A stretch of 34,451 bases of DNA, from the NCBI RefSeq assembly GCF_028292945.1, contig NZ_JAQGLJ010000117.1:1-34451 (forward strand), given 5' to 3'. This document shows positions 16,167-24,135 of this stretch, piece after piece. Each line of letters opens with the position of its first letter. Within the stretch, counting starts at the first letter, position 1. Source of the stretch: Sphingomonas bacterium. Its GTDB lineage: Bacteria; Pseudomonadota; Alphaproteobacteria; Sphingomonadales; Sphingomonadaceae. The notes beneath the pieces were generated by a model. The model saw only the letters and a program-made list of their open reading frames with translations, searched no databases and had not been told where the DNA came from. The position numbers were made by a program, and so were the translations under genes.

Positions 16167-17579
16167 ATGGCCGAAGAGCTCCTTTCCCACGAACCCGCGA
16201 CCGGCGCGCTGCTTTGGCGTTCCCCGGTCGGCGACGTTGACGAAGAGGTAGCGGCCGCGCGCGCCGGCTGGGCCGGCTGGGCCGCGCGCCCGGTCGCGTT
16301 CCGCATCGAAACGCTGCGCCGCTTCGCCAACACCGTGCGCGCCCGCGCCGATGCGTTCGCCGACCTGATCGCGCGCGAGACCGGCAAGCCGCTGTGGGAG
16401 GCCAAGACCGAGATCGACTCGGTCGTCGCCAAGGTCGATATCTCCGTCAGCGCCTATGCCGAGCGCACCGCCCAGCGCCGGCTCGACTCGCCGATGGGCG
16501 CGCGCACGTCCGTGCGTCACAAGCCGCACGGCGTGCTCGCGGTGCTCGGCCCGTATAATTTTCCCGCGCACCTGCCCAATGGCCACACCGTCCCCGCCCT
16601 GCTCGCCGGCAATGCCGTCGTCTTCAAACCGTCGGAAAAGACGCCCGCGACGGGCGCGTTCCTAGTCGAGTGCTATCATGCCGCCGGCGTCCCCGCCGAA
16701 TGCATGCGCCTCGTCATCGGCGGTCCGGCGGCCGGCAAGGCGCTGGCCGAGCACCCCGGCATAGACGGCCTGCTCTTCACCGGCTCCGCGCGTACGGGCC
16801 TGGCGCTCAACCGCGCTTTTGCGAACAAGCCGGAGAAGATCCTCGCGCTCGAAATGGGCGGCAACAACCCGATCGTCGTCTGGGACACGCCCGACGTCGA
16901 CACCGCCGCCACGATCGTGGTGCAATCCGCCTTCACCAGCGCCGGCCAGCGCTGCACCGCCGCGCGCCGGCTGATCGTGCAAGACGCGCTCTACGACCCG
17001 CTCGTCGCCGCGATCGACAAGCTCGCCGGTCGGCTGATCGTCGGCGCACCGCACGACGATCCACAGCCCTTCATGGGTCCGGTGATCGACAATCCCGCCG
17101 CCGACGGGCTGCAGGACGGGTTTGTCGGCCTGCTCACGCGCGGCGGTCGCGTCATCCGGCACCTGGTGCGGAGCGATCCCGACCTGCCGTTCCTGTCACC
17201 GGCGATGATCGACGTCACCGACATGCCTGACCGGCCCGATGCCGAGCTGTTCGGCCCGATCCTGCAAGTGTTTCGTGCGCACGATTTCGACGAGGCGATC
17301 GAGGAGGCGAACGCGACCCGCTACGGCCTGGCCGCCTCGCTGATCTCTCAGACGCCAGCTCTCTACGACCGCTTCTGGGCCGGCATCCGCGCAGGCGTCG
17401 TCAACTGGAACCGCCCCACCAATGGCGCGCCCTCCAACGCGCCGTTCGGTGGCGTCGGCTGGTCGGGTAATCATCGCCCGTCCGCCTATTACGCTGCCGA
17501 TTACTGCGCCTATCCGGTTGTTTCGAGCGAAGCCGAGGCCGCCCGCGCCGCGATCGGCATCGGCCTGCGAGACCCGTGA
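16167..17579 (+). CDS. astD: Succinylglutamate-semialdehyde dehydrogenase (AstD-like)
   Basis: 470 residues from the ATG at 16167; an upstream in-frame start at 16128 would add 13 residues of Pro/Thr-rich sequence. AstD oxidises N-succinylglutamate 5-semialdehyde to succinylglutamate in the arginine succinyltransferase pathway. The AstD-type motifs are LGPYNFPAHLPNGH (Asn131), VFKPSEKTP, LALEMGGNNPIVVWD (Glu229) and SAGQRCTAARR (Cys263). The EMGGNNP form separates it from most other aldehyde dehydrogenases. No astA, astB, astC or astE is present here, so the rest of the pathway must be elsewhere or the enzyme serves another semialdehyde. Its stop overlaps the GTG start of the acyltransferase gene as GTGA. 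Confidence 0.88.
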   Translation: MAEELLSHEPATGALLWRSPVGDVDEEVAAARAGWAGWAARPVAFRIETLRRFANTVRARADAFADLIARETGKPLWEAKTEIDSVVAKVDISVSAYAERTAQRRLDSPMGARTSVRHKPHGVLAVLGPYNFPAHLPNGHTVPALLAGNAVVFKPSEKTPATGAFLVECYHAAGVPAECMRLVIGGPAAGKALAEHPGIDGLLFTGSARTGLALNRAFANKPEKILALEMGGNNPIVVWDTPDVDTAATIVVQSAFTSAGQRCTAARRLIVQDALYDPLVAAIDKLAGRLIVGAPHDDPQPFMGPVIDNPAADGLQDGFVGLLTRGGRVIRHLVRSDPDLPFLSPAMIDVTDMPDRPDAELFGPILQVFRAHDFDEAIEEANATRYGLAASLISQTPALYDRFWAGIRAGVVNWNRPTNGAPSNAPFGGVGWSGNHRPSAYYAADYCAYPVVSSEAEAARAAIGIGLRDP

Positions 17580-18616
17580 CGCCCGCGCCGTCGCGACCGC
17601 GACTGCATGCGTTACAATATCTGCGCGCGCTGGCCGCGATCGCCGTGCTGATCTTCCATGCGGGCCAGGCGAGCGGCTTTCAGCTTCACCTCTTCGCGCT
17701 GGGCGTCGATCTGTTCTTCGTCATCAGCGGCTTCTTGATGGTAGCGATCACCGACGCGCACTCGCGTCCCGGCCCCTTCCTGCGCGATCGGGTGATGCGG
17801 GTGGTACCGCTATACTGGATCGCTACGCTGGCCTGGGTGCTGCTACGGATCGCAGCCGGCGGCCCCCCGCCAGACCTCGGCCACCTGCTTGGCTCGCTAC
17901 TCTTCATTCCGGTCGCGTCGCGGCATTCGGGCAGTTATCACTTCCCGGTGCTCGAGCTCGGGTGGACCCTGAATTACGAGATGGCGTTCTACGTCGCGTT
18001 CGCGGTGTCGCTGTTCGTCGTCGCGCGATGGCGCCTGCCGCTGCTGACCATGCTGTTCGTAATGGCGGTGACGGCGGGTCAGTGGGCTAGGCCAGGATCG
18101 GCGGCCCTGGCCTTCTGGAGCGGGCCGATCATCCTGGAATTTCTCGCGGGTGCATGGTTGGCGCGCTGGTGGAGAGGCGGCTGGGTGCGCCGGCCCCGGC
18201 TGGGGTGGGCGCTGGCGCTGGTCGGCGCACCGCTGACCCTCAAACTGATCATGAGTGGCGCTGCATTGTTGCCCGCTTCGATGCACCTGGACCTGCGCGC
18301 CTTGAGTGCGCTGCCCGCGGCCATGGTGCTGGCCGGAGCCTTGTTGATCGCGGGGGGCGGCGCAATGCACAGTCGCTGGCTGTCGGGACTGGGCGATGCG
18401 AGCTATTCGATTTATTTGTGGCACAAACCCGCGATCTTCGTTGCCGGACTGGTGCTCGCGCGGTTCGGCATGACCGGCGCGTCCTCGCTCGCAACTCTCG
18501 CGATCGCCGGTTTGGCCGCCGGTCTGGCCGGATACTGGCTGCTCGAGCGGCCCTTGCTGATCGTGCTCCGCCAACGTCGCCACGTCGCCGGATCGCCGGT
18601 TCCTGCCAGTGTTTGA
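17576..18616 (+). CDS. Acyltransferase family 3 membrane protein
   Basis: 346 residues, with about ten hydrophobic segments. Family hallmarks: LQYLRALAAIAVLIFHAG with the conserved His, GVDLFFVISGFLM, DRVMRVVPLYW (the R.PLYW motif), LGWTLNYEMAFY, and GDASYSIYLWHKP. Acyltransferase-3 (OafA/ExoZ-like) proteins move acetyl or other acyl groups across the inner membrane onto exopolysaccharide, O-antigen or other cell-surface molecules. The GTG start at 17576 overlaps the astD stop as GTGA. It is followed after 57 bases by a decayed paralogue. No polysaccharide gene cluster adjoins it, so the acceptor is unknown. Confidence 0.88.
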   Translation: MTPAPSRPRLHALQYLRALAAIAVLIFHAGQASGFQLHLFALGVDLFFVISGFLMVAITDAHSRPGPFLRDRVMRVVPLYWIATLAWVLLRIAAGGPPPDLGHLLGSLLFIPVASRHSGSYHFPVLELGWTLNYEMAFYVAFAVSLFVVARWRLPLLTMLFVMAVTAGQWARPGSAALAFWSGPIILEFLAGAWLARWWRGGWVRRPRLGWALALVGAPLTLKLIMSGAALLPASMHLDLRALSALPAAMVLAGALLIAGGGAMHSRWLSGLGDASYSIYLWHKPAIFVAGLVLARFGMTGASSLATLAIAGLAAGLAGYWLLERPLLIVLRQRRHVAGSPVPASV

Positions 18617-18673
18617 CGTTCGCCCTCGCGCTGCCGTGCCACCGGTGATCCCTGCGCGGCCGAGGTGACGAGA

Positions 18674-19399
18674 ATGGAGAAAGCGCAGCCGACGGGCGCG
18701 TCGCCGCTTCGGCGGCAGCTCGCGGCGATCGCATGGCTGCGCGCTGCGGCGGCGCTGGCGGTGATCGTCGGCCACGCCGCTCCACTCGCGGGTGTTCACC
18801 TCCATATCACCAGCTTCGCGCTCGACCTGTTCTTCGTCGTATCTGCTTGCCCCGCTGTTCTTCCTCCCCACGGCCCCATCCGGCGGCGGGTGGCCATATT
18901 TCCCACTGCTCGATGTCGGCTGGACGCTCAATTATGAGGCACTATTCTACCTGCTTTTCGCCGGCACACTGATTGTCCCGCGCCGACTCCAACTCTCGCC
19001 ACTCGCGGCGATCTTCGTAGGAGTCGCCCTCGCCGGTCTGATCCTACAGCCAACTGCGGTTTCGCTGCGCTTCTGGAGCAATCCGATCGTCCTGGGGTTT
19101 CTTGGCGGGACCGCGCTCGGCACCCTATGGCGGGGGGGCACTGGTTGCGGCCAAGGCTCGGTTCGGTCCTGATCGCGTTGGCGCTGCCGCTGCTGCTGGT
19201 CGTCGTCCCCGCAGAGATCATGGTCATGGCCCGGATCGCCGTGCCCGGGCCATTGGCCCTCGCGGTCGCGGTCGCGGGTGGCATCGCCGCCGGACTGATC
19301 GCCTATGTCGTCGTCGAGCGCCCGCTGATGAACAAGTCCGCGAGCGCCGACGCCGCGGCGCCCTGGCCCGGCTTGCCCCGGCCGGGCCGTAGTGGATAG
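18674..19399 (+). pseudogene. Decayed second acyltransferase-3 gene
   Basis: Starts well: GAGGTGACGAGA before ATG at 18674, then LAAIAWLRAAAALAVIVGHAAPLAG and FALDLFFVVS, parallel to the intact neighbour. The reading then shifts frame near 18841 to LLAPLFFLPTAPSGGGW and LLDVGWTLNYEALFYLLFAG, having lost about 45 residues that in the neighbour contain GFLM and R.PLYW. A second shift occurs at a run of seven G at 19132-19138; one extra G would rejoin TLWRGG to HWLRPRLGSVL. A further stretch equivalent to LGDASYSIYLWHKP is missing before the final VVVERPLM. Two deletions plus a homopolymer shift make this a real pseudogene rather than only a sequencing error. It is a tandem relative of the gene at 17576. 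Confidence 0.82.
19365..19388. terminator. 8-bp GC hairpin at the end of the acyltransferase pseudogene
   Basis: GGCCCGGC and GCCGGGCC pair perfectly around the 8-base loop TTGCCCCG, about 80 bases before the sulfate-assimilation operon. There is no T-run. It may end transcription from the acyltransferases or may be chance in GC-rich DNA. Confidence 0.3.
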
Positions 19400-19466
19400 C
19401 TCGGCTAGTGGCGCGCGAAGCATCCGCTTGCTTGAACCCGGGCCGGTGCGGGCGCATTTGGCCTTC

Positions 19467-20258
19467 ATGGCAACGCTCCTAGATCCGCACGCCCGTGGCC
19501 GCGTTATCCTCGTCGGAGCCGGTCCCGGCGACCCTGGCCTGCTGACCGTCCGCGCGGTCGAGGCGCTGAAGGCCGCAGACGTTATCGTCCATGATGGGCT
19601 GATCGACGCGCGTGTCCTCGATATTCCGTCCGTGACTGCGCAGCGCATCTGCGTGGCCAAGCGGCGCGCCCGACACACGCTGCCGCAGGAGGCAATCAAC
19701 GCGCTGATCGTCGCGCATGTGAAAGCAGGCGCGATCGTGGTGCGGCTGAAGGGCGGCGACCCGTTCATCTTCGGTCGCGGCGGCGAGGAGGTGGAGGCGG
19801 TGCGCGCCGCCGGCCTGCCGGTCGAGGTCATCCCGGGCGTGTCGGCCGCGCTCGGCTGCGCAGCGGAGGCGATGCTGCCGCTGACGCACCGCGATCACTC
19901 GTCCGCCGTCAGCTTCGTCGCCGGCCAGTGCAAGGGATTGGCGGATCAGGATTGGGCGGGCCTCGCCGGTCAGAGCCGCACGCTCGTGATCTACATGGGC
20001 GTCGCAACCGCCACCGACATTGCCGACAAGCTGATCGCCGACGGCGTCGCACCCGACATGCCCGTCGCTGTCTTGGAGCGCGGCACCTGCCCCGGTGCCC
20101 GCGCGCTCAAGACGCTGCTCGCCGACCTCGGCCCGATGATGGAGCGCGAGAAGGTGTGCAGCCCGGCGATTATCGTCGTCGGCGAGGTAGTCGAATTAAG
20201 CGACGCGCAGGACAAATTGGCGCGGTGGGCTCGCGTCGCGGAAGGCGCACACGCATGA
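19467..20258 (+). CDS. cobA: Uroporphyrinogen-III C-methyltransferase (SUMT)
   Basis: 263 residues. SUMT methylates uroporphyrinogen III twice with S-adenosylmethionine to give precorrin-2, the siroheme precursor. Motifs: VILVGAGPGDPGLLTVRAVEAL near the start, VRLKGGDPFIFGRGGEEVEA, VIPGVSAALGCAAEAMLPLTHRDHS, and the C-terminal PAIIVVGEVVEL. The first gene of a sulfite-reductase operon makes a siroheme role far more likely than cobalamin. There is no N-terminal CysG-type dehydrogenase/ferrochelatase domain, so those steps need another protein. I chose the ATG at 19467, which gives the family's normal length; a GTG at 19392 would add 25 unrelated residues. The stop overlaps the next start as ATGA. 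Confidence 0.92.
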   Translation: MATLLDPHARGRVILVGAGPGDPGLLTVRAVEALKAADVIVHDGLIDARVLDIPSVTAQRICVAKRRARHTLPQEAINALIVAHVKAGAIVVRLKGGDPFIFGRGGEEVEAVRAAGLPVEVIPGVSAALGCAAEAMLPLTHRDHSSAVSFVAGQCKGLADQDWAGLAGQSRTLVIYMGVATATDIADKLIADGVAPDMPVAVLERGTCPGARALKTLLADLGPMMEREKVCSPAIIVVGEVVELSDAQDKLARWARVAEGAHA

Positions 20259-20551
20259 AACTCCTCACCGGCAATGACCTGCCCACCGGCGACGTGATCT
20301 GGTGGACCGGCGAAGGCTGGTCGCGCCACGTCGAGGATGCCGCCGACGTCGGCACCGGGGGCGAGCCGATTGCCCAAGCGGAGGAAGGTGCGCGCCGCGT
20401 CATCGCTGCCTATGTGATCGACGCAACGCTCACCGATGCCGGCCCGCGTCCCGCCCACATCAAGGACCGTGTCCGCGCGCTCGGGCCCACCGTACGGCTC
20501 GACCTGACCCTCAAACCCGCCGACCCACAAGCCGGCAGCTGGGTGATCTGA
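20255..20551 (+). CDS. DUF2849 protein of the sulfite reductase operon
   Basis: 98 residues beginning MKLLTGNDLPTGDVIWWTGEGWS. It matches the DUF2849 pattern (LTGNDLxxGxVVWWxxxGWS) known from alphaproteobacterial sulfite reductase operons. The middle has VIAAYVIDATLTDAGPRPAHIKDRVRALGP. There is no membrane segment and no cysteines. Its function is unknown; invariant linkage with siroheme-dependent sulfite reductase suggests a part in assembly or electron delivery. It overlaps cobA upstream (ATGA) and cysI downstream (TGATG), so the three are translated as a coupled set. Confidence 0.88.
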   Translation: MKLLTGNDLPTGDVIWWTGEGWSRHVEDAADVGTGGEPIAQAEEGARRVIAAYVIDATLTDAGPRPAHIKDRVRALGPTVRLDLTLKPADPQAGSWVI

Positions 20552-22179
20552 TGTACAAATACGACACACACGATCAGGCGATCGTCGATGCCCGCGTCGA
20601 CGAGTTCCGCGACCAGGTCGAACGCCGACTCGCCGGCCATCTGACCGAGGACCAGTTCAAGCCGCTGCGGCTGATGAACGGGCTGTATCTACAGCTGCAT
20701 GCCTACATGCTGCGCGTCGCTATCCCCTATGGCACGCTCGACGGTCGCCAGATGCGGATGCTCGGCCACATCGCGCGCACCTATGATCGAGGCTACGGCC
20801 ATTTCACCACGCGTCAGAATATACAGTATAATTGGATCAAGCTCGCCGATGCGCCGCAGATCTTGGCTGATCTCGCCACCGTCGAGATGCATGCCATCCA
20901 GACCAGCGGCAATTGCATCCGCAACATCAGCTCCGACCAGTTCGCCGGTGCGGCGGCAGACGAGGTGACGGACCCGCGCCCCTGGGCGGAGCTGATCCGC
21001 CAATGGTCGACCTTCCACCCCGAATTCAGCTACCTGCCGCGCAAGTTCAAGATCGCGGTGATCGCGTCCGAAACCGACCGTGCGGCGATGCGCCTCCACG
21101 ATATCGGTATTCAGCTGGTCGAGCGCGACGGGGTGCTGGGCGCGCGCGTGTTCGTCGGTGGCGGCATGGGCCGCACGCCGATGATCGCGCCGGAGATCAA
21201 GGATTTCGTCACCGCCGACGAGCTTATGAGCTATCTCGAAGCGGCGTTGCGCGTCTACAACCGCTACGGCCGCCGCGACAACATCTACAAGGCGCGGATC
21301 AAGATCCTGGTCCATGAGATCGGTGCCGAAGAGTACCGCCGCCAGGTCGAGGAGGAGTGGGCACACGTCCGCGCACTTGGCATCGACCCGCCCGCCGCGG
21401 AGCTGGCGCGAATCACCGCAATGTTTCCGGATCCGCAATTTGAAGCGGCAACGGCCGATATCGATCGCAGCGATCCGGAGTTTGCCGTCTGGATCGACCA
21501 GAATATATCTGCCCACAAGCAGCCCGGTTACGCAGTCGTTAGCATCAGCCTGAAGTCCATCGGCGGTATTCCGGGCGACGCGTCGGCAGATCAGATCGAC
21601 CTAATGGCCGACCTTGCGGAGCGGTACTCGTTCGACGAGTTGCGCGTCACTCACAGCCAGAACATCGTCCTGCCGCACGTACGCCGGGCCGACCTCCATG
21701 CCGTCTGGCAGGCGCTGAGCGCAGCGGGTCTAGCGGAACCGAACCTTGACCTGATTACCGACATCATCGCCTGCCCCGGCCTCGACTATTGCAGCCTCGC
21801 CAATGCCCGCTCAATTCCGCTGGCGCAGAAGATCGCTACCCGCTTTGCCGATGGCGGTAGACAGCGCGAGCTGGGCGAACTGAAGCTCAAGATCAGCGGC
21901 TGCATCAACGCCTGCGGCCATCACCACGCCGGCCATATTGGCATCCTCGGCGTCGATCGGAAAGGCACGGAGAATTATCAGCTCCTGCTCGGCGGCTCCG
22001 GGGCGGAGGACGTCAGCCTCGGCAAGATCACGGGCCCTGGCTTCTCCGAAGACGGCGTAGTCGACGCGATCGAGCGCGTCACCGACCGTTACCTCGCTAC
22101 CCGCGAACCCGGCGAACGCTTCCTCGACACCTATCGCCGGGTCGGCATGGAGCCATTCAAGGAGGCGATCTATGGATGA
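20551..22179 (+). CDS. cysI: Sulfite reductase hemoprotein subunit (nitrite/sulfite reductase family)
   Basis: 542 residues. Two homologous ferredoxin-like and siroheme-binding halves are seen: GHFTTRQNIQYNWIKL and TSGNCIRNISSDQFAG in the first, SFDELRVTHSQNIVLPHV and IIACPGLDYCSLANA in the second. The siroheme-4Fe-4S ligands are Cys408, Cys414, Cys451 and Cys455 (CPGLDYC and CINAC, followed by GHHHAGHIGILG). It reduces sulfite to sulfide with six electrons. No CysJ flavoprotein gene is in the operon, so electrons may come from ferredoxin or a distant reductase. CPGLDYC together with the cysH neighbour favours sulfite over nitrite. It overlaps the DUF934 gene by 8 bases. Confidence 0.93.
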   Translation: MYKYDTHDQAIVDARVDEFRDQVERRLAGHLTEDQFKPLRLMNGLYLQLHAYMLRVAIPYGTLDGRQMRMLGHIARTYDRGYGHFTTRQNIQYNWIKLADAPQILADLATVEMHAIQTSGNCIRNISSDQFAGAAADEVTDPRPWAELIRQWSTFHPEFSYLPRKFKIAVIASETDRAAMRLHDIGIQLVERDGVLGARVFVGGGMGRTPMIAPEIKDFVTADELMSYLEAALRVYNRYGRRDNIYKARIKILVHEIGAEEYRRQVEEEWAHVRALGIDPPAAELARITAMFPDPQFEAATADIDRSDPEFAVWIDQNISAHKQPGYAVVSISLKSIGGIPGDASADQIDLMADLAERYSFDELRVTHSQNIVLPHVRRADLHAVWQALSAAGLAEPNLDLITDIIACPGLDYCSLANARSIPLAQKIATRFADGGRQRELGELKLKISGCINACGHHHAGHIGILGVDRKGTENYQLLLGGSGAEDVSLGKITGPGFSEDGVVDAIERVTDRYLATREPGERFLDTYRRVGMEPFKEAIYG

Positions 22180-22630
22180 CGCCGAGCAGACCACGATCGG
22201 CGGCGAGCCTGCCTTGCGCTTCCGCGACGACATCGAGCATCAGGAACCGGCGGTCACGCTGGAGGCGTTCCTCGACGGCCAGACCAACGCCAACGCCGTT
22301 CGGCTGGAGGCGGGCGACGACGCGCGCGCGTTGTTGCCGCATCTGACCCGGCTGGCGCTGATCGAGGTCAGCTTTCCCTCGTTTCGCGACGGTCGCGGCT
22401 ATTCGGCTGCGCGCGTGCTGCGCGAGGCAGGCTTCATGGGCGAGCTGCGGGCGGCGGGCGACGTGCTGGTCGATCAGCTGCCCTTCATGCGTCGCTGCGG
22501 GTTCGACAGCTTCGCGCCCGAAGCGGAGATCGACTCAGCGGCGCTGGGCCGCGCGCTGGATCGGTACACCGAAAATTATCAGCGCGCCGCGGATGCGGCC
22601 ATGCCGGTGTGGAAGCGTCGACATGGCTGA
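22172..22630 (+). CDS. DUF934 protein of the sulfate assimilation operon
   Basis: 152 residues. The family core is visible in ALIEVSFPSFRDGRGYSAARVLREAGFMGELRAAGDVLVDQLPFMRRCGFDSF, where the FxDGRGYS..R.LR and GDVL.DQ....RCGFD segments are the DUF934 signature. Proteins of this family sit between sulfite reductase and PAPS/APS reductase genes in many proteobacteria; the biochemical role is not known to me. The single Cys in RRCGF is conserved in relatives I recall. The ATG at 22172 lies inside the end of cysI (8-base overlap) and its own stop lies 8 bases inside cysH. Confidence 0.9.
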   Translation: MDDAEQTTIGGEPALRFRDDIEHQEPAVTLEAFLDGQTNANAVRLEAGDDARALLPHLTRLALIEVSFPSFRDGRGYSAARVLREAGFMGELRAAGDVLVDQLPFMRRCGFDSFAPEAEIDSAALGRALDRYTENYQRAADAAMPVWKRRHG

Positions 22631-23372
22631 GGCCGCGCGTCGGCTCGACCTGATCGATCTCGGTCTTACCTACACCGCCGAGGACGCGATCACCTATGAG
22701 CGCCGCTTCGCCGGGGTCGCCGCGCCCGACATGCTGCGCGTGCTGCTCACCAGTGAACTGGCCGGTCGCATCGCGGCGGTTTCGTCGTTCGGGGCTGAAT
22801 CGGCGGTGCTGTTGCACATGGTGGCGTCCGTGGATCGCGATACGCCGGTGGTCTTCACCAACACCCAGAAGATGTTCGGCGAGACGCTCGCCTATCGCGA
22901 CGAGCTTGCCGAACGGCTGGGCTTCACCGACCTGCGCGTCTATCGCCCTGATCCCCGCCTCCTCGCTGCGCGCGACAAGACCGGTCTGCGCTGGTCCTAT
23001 GATCCCGACGGCTGCTGCGAGCTGCGGAAAGTGGAACCGTTGCGTCGCGCGCTTGCGCCGTTCGATGCATGGATCAGCGGTCGCAAGGGCTTCCAGGCCG
23101 GTACGCGCGCGGCACTCCCCCGCTTCGAGGCGGACGAGGGGCGGCTCAAGATCAATCCGCTGGCGGACTGGTCAAAGGACGAACTCGACAACTATTTCGC
23201 CACCCACGACCTGCCGCGCCACCCGTTGGAGGCACAGGGCTTTCGCTCAATCGGCTGCGCGCCCTGCACGTCGAGAACCCTGCCTGGCGAAGATCCGCGT
23301 GCGGGCCGCTGGCGTGGCTGGGACAAGGTCGAATGCGGCATTCACAAGCCGGGCGAGGAGCCGGTGTTCTGA
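22623..23372 (+). CDS. cysH: Assimilatory (phospho)adenylyl-sulfate reductase CysH
   Basis: 249 residues. It reduces activated sulfate (APS or PAPS) to sulfite using thioredoxin or a similar donor. The PP-loop-like nucleotide site is VSSFGAESAVLLHM near 53-66. FTNTQKMFGET follows. Cys131-Cys132 (DGCCELRKVEPL) and Cys212/Cys215 (GCAPCTSR) are the four ligands of a 4Fe-4S cluster, which marks the APS-type reductase; enzymes strictly for PAPS lack these pairs. The catalytic Cys238 is in KVECGIH. It is the last gene of the operon, with an 8-base overlap with DUF934. No cysD, cysN or cysC is in the window, so sulfate activation is encoded elsewhere. Confidence 0.93.
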   Translation: MAEAARRLDLIDLGLTYTAEDAITYERRFAGVAAPDMLRVLLTSELAGRIAAVSSFGAESAVLLHMVASVDRDTPVVFTNTQKMFGETLAYRDELAERLGFTDLRVYRPDPRLLAARDKTGLRWSYDPDGCCELRKVEPLRRALAPFDAWISGRKGFQAGTRAALPRFEADEGRLKINPLADWSKDELDNYFATHDLPRHPLEAQGFRSIGCAPCTSRTLPGEDPRAGRWRGWDKVECGIHKPGEEPVF

Positions 23373-23380
23373 CACTGCGA

Positions 23381-23401
23381 CCGGCGGCTAGACGCCGCCG
23401 G
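23381..23401. terminator. Terminator-like hairpin between convergent cysH and Ala-rich gene
   Basis: CCGGCGGC and GCCGCCGG pair perfectly around TAGAC in the 38-base gap between two convergent genes, 8 bases after the cysH stop. Its position suits a bidirectional terminator. No T-run follows on either strand. Confidence 0.6.
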
Positions 23402-23410
23402 CCGTTCGAG

Positions 23411-24064
23411 TCACTTCGTACTGAGGGTGGTCGTCGTCCGCTGGGTAACGGCAGCGCGAACGGCGGGTTTGCGCTTGACGATGCGCCTGACGACCCGGCG
23501 AGGTGCCGCCCGCACGCTTGCTCTGGCGGCGACCGGCACGACGCGGGTCGTCTCCGTCGTGACGGTCGCGGTAGCAGCCGGCGCGGGAGCGGGTGCCGCG
23601 ACGAACACTGGCGGTGCCGCGCGCGCCGCGGCGGCGTCGGCCTGTGCGGCGGTGGCGGCCTGCTCGGCAGCGGCGGCACGCGCATTGGCATCAGCGGCGT
23701 CGCGCTGAGCGGCACTGGCGGATGCCTGTGCATCAGCCTGCGCCGACGTGGCGGCGGCGGCGCGGTTTCGCTCGGCAAGGCCGATCGCCGTGTCGGCGAT
23801 TGTCTGGGCACGGTTCGCCTCCGCGATCGCGTCGCGCTCGCGGCCACTCTCCAGTCGCTCCTCGGCAGTTCGCAGCGCCGCTGCAGCTTCCGCCTGCATA
23901 CGCGGCATCTCGCCGCCGCCGTTCAGCTTGGCGGAGACCTCGATCTTGGCACGGGCGGCGGCGATGGCGGACCGCGCGCGGTCACTCTGGCTCTGCGCAG
24001 CCACCGGGCTGGCAAGTGCGAGGATCAGCGCGGCGGTGCCGCCTAGAAGAAAGGGATTACGCAT
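23411..24064 (-). CDS. Secreted Ala-rich coiled-coil protein (DUF4398-like)
   Basis: 217 residues. A signal peptide (MRNPFLLGGTAALILALASPVAAQ) is followed by RARSAIAAARAKIEVSAKLNG and MQAEAAAALRTAEERLESGRERDAIAEANRAQTIADTAIGLAERNR, a helical pair that resembles DUF4398. An almost pure Ala/Gln/Asp/Arg coiled coil covers about 105-148, then an Ala-Pro linker, then a basic tail (RRVVRRIVKRK). The basic tail could bind DNA, lipopolysaccharide or peptidoglycan. The ATG at 24064 has AGGAG 7 bases upstream. It lies 71 bases downstream of dnaB on the same strand. The function is unknown, and the low-complexity region makes homology calls unsafe. Confidence 0.75.
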   Translation of the reverse strand: MRNPFLLGGTAALILALASPVAAQSQSDRARSAIAAARAKIEVSAKLNGGGEMPRMQAEAAAALRTAEERLESGRERDAIAEANRAQTIADTAIGLAERNRAAAATSAQADAQASASAAQRDAADANARAAAAEQAATAAQADAAAARAAPPVFVAAPAPAPAATATVTTETTRVVPVAARASVRAAPRRVVRRIVKRKPAVRAAVTQRTTTTLSTK

Positions 24065-24135
24065 GAAGACACTCCTGTCGATGAACAGAGCGCCCCAACG
24101 GGTCTGACCATTGTTAAGTTCCTGCTCCCGGCCGC

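Noticed and set aside
14873-16432. 519-codon minus-strand frame across selO and the start of astD
   Set aside because: Antisense to well-supported genes; no motif or ribosome-binding site; shadow of GC codon bias.
19400-19466. Riboswitch or leader element before the sulfate operon
   Set aside because: Only 67 bases with no recognisable SAM or other riboswitch core; a promoter must be here or upstream but I cannot assign its boxes.
23560-23760. Possible tandem repeat in the Ala-rich gene
   Set aside because: The low complexity comes from repeated Ala, Gln and Asp codons of a coiled coil; no fixed repeat unit was found.
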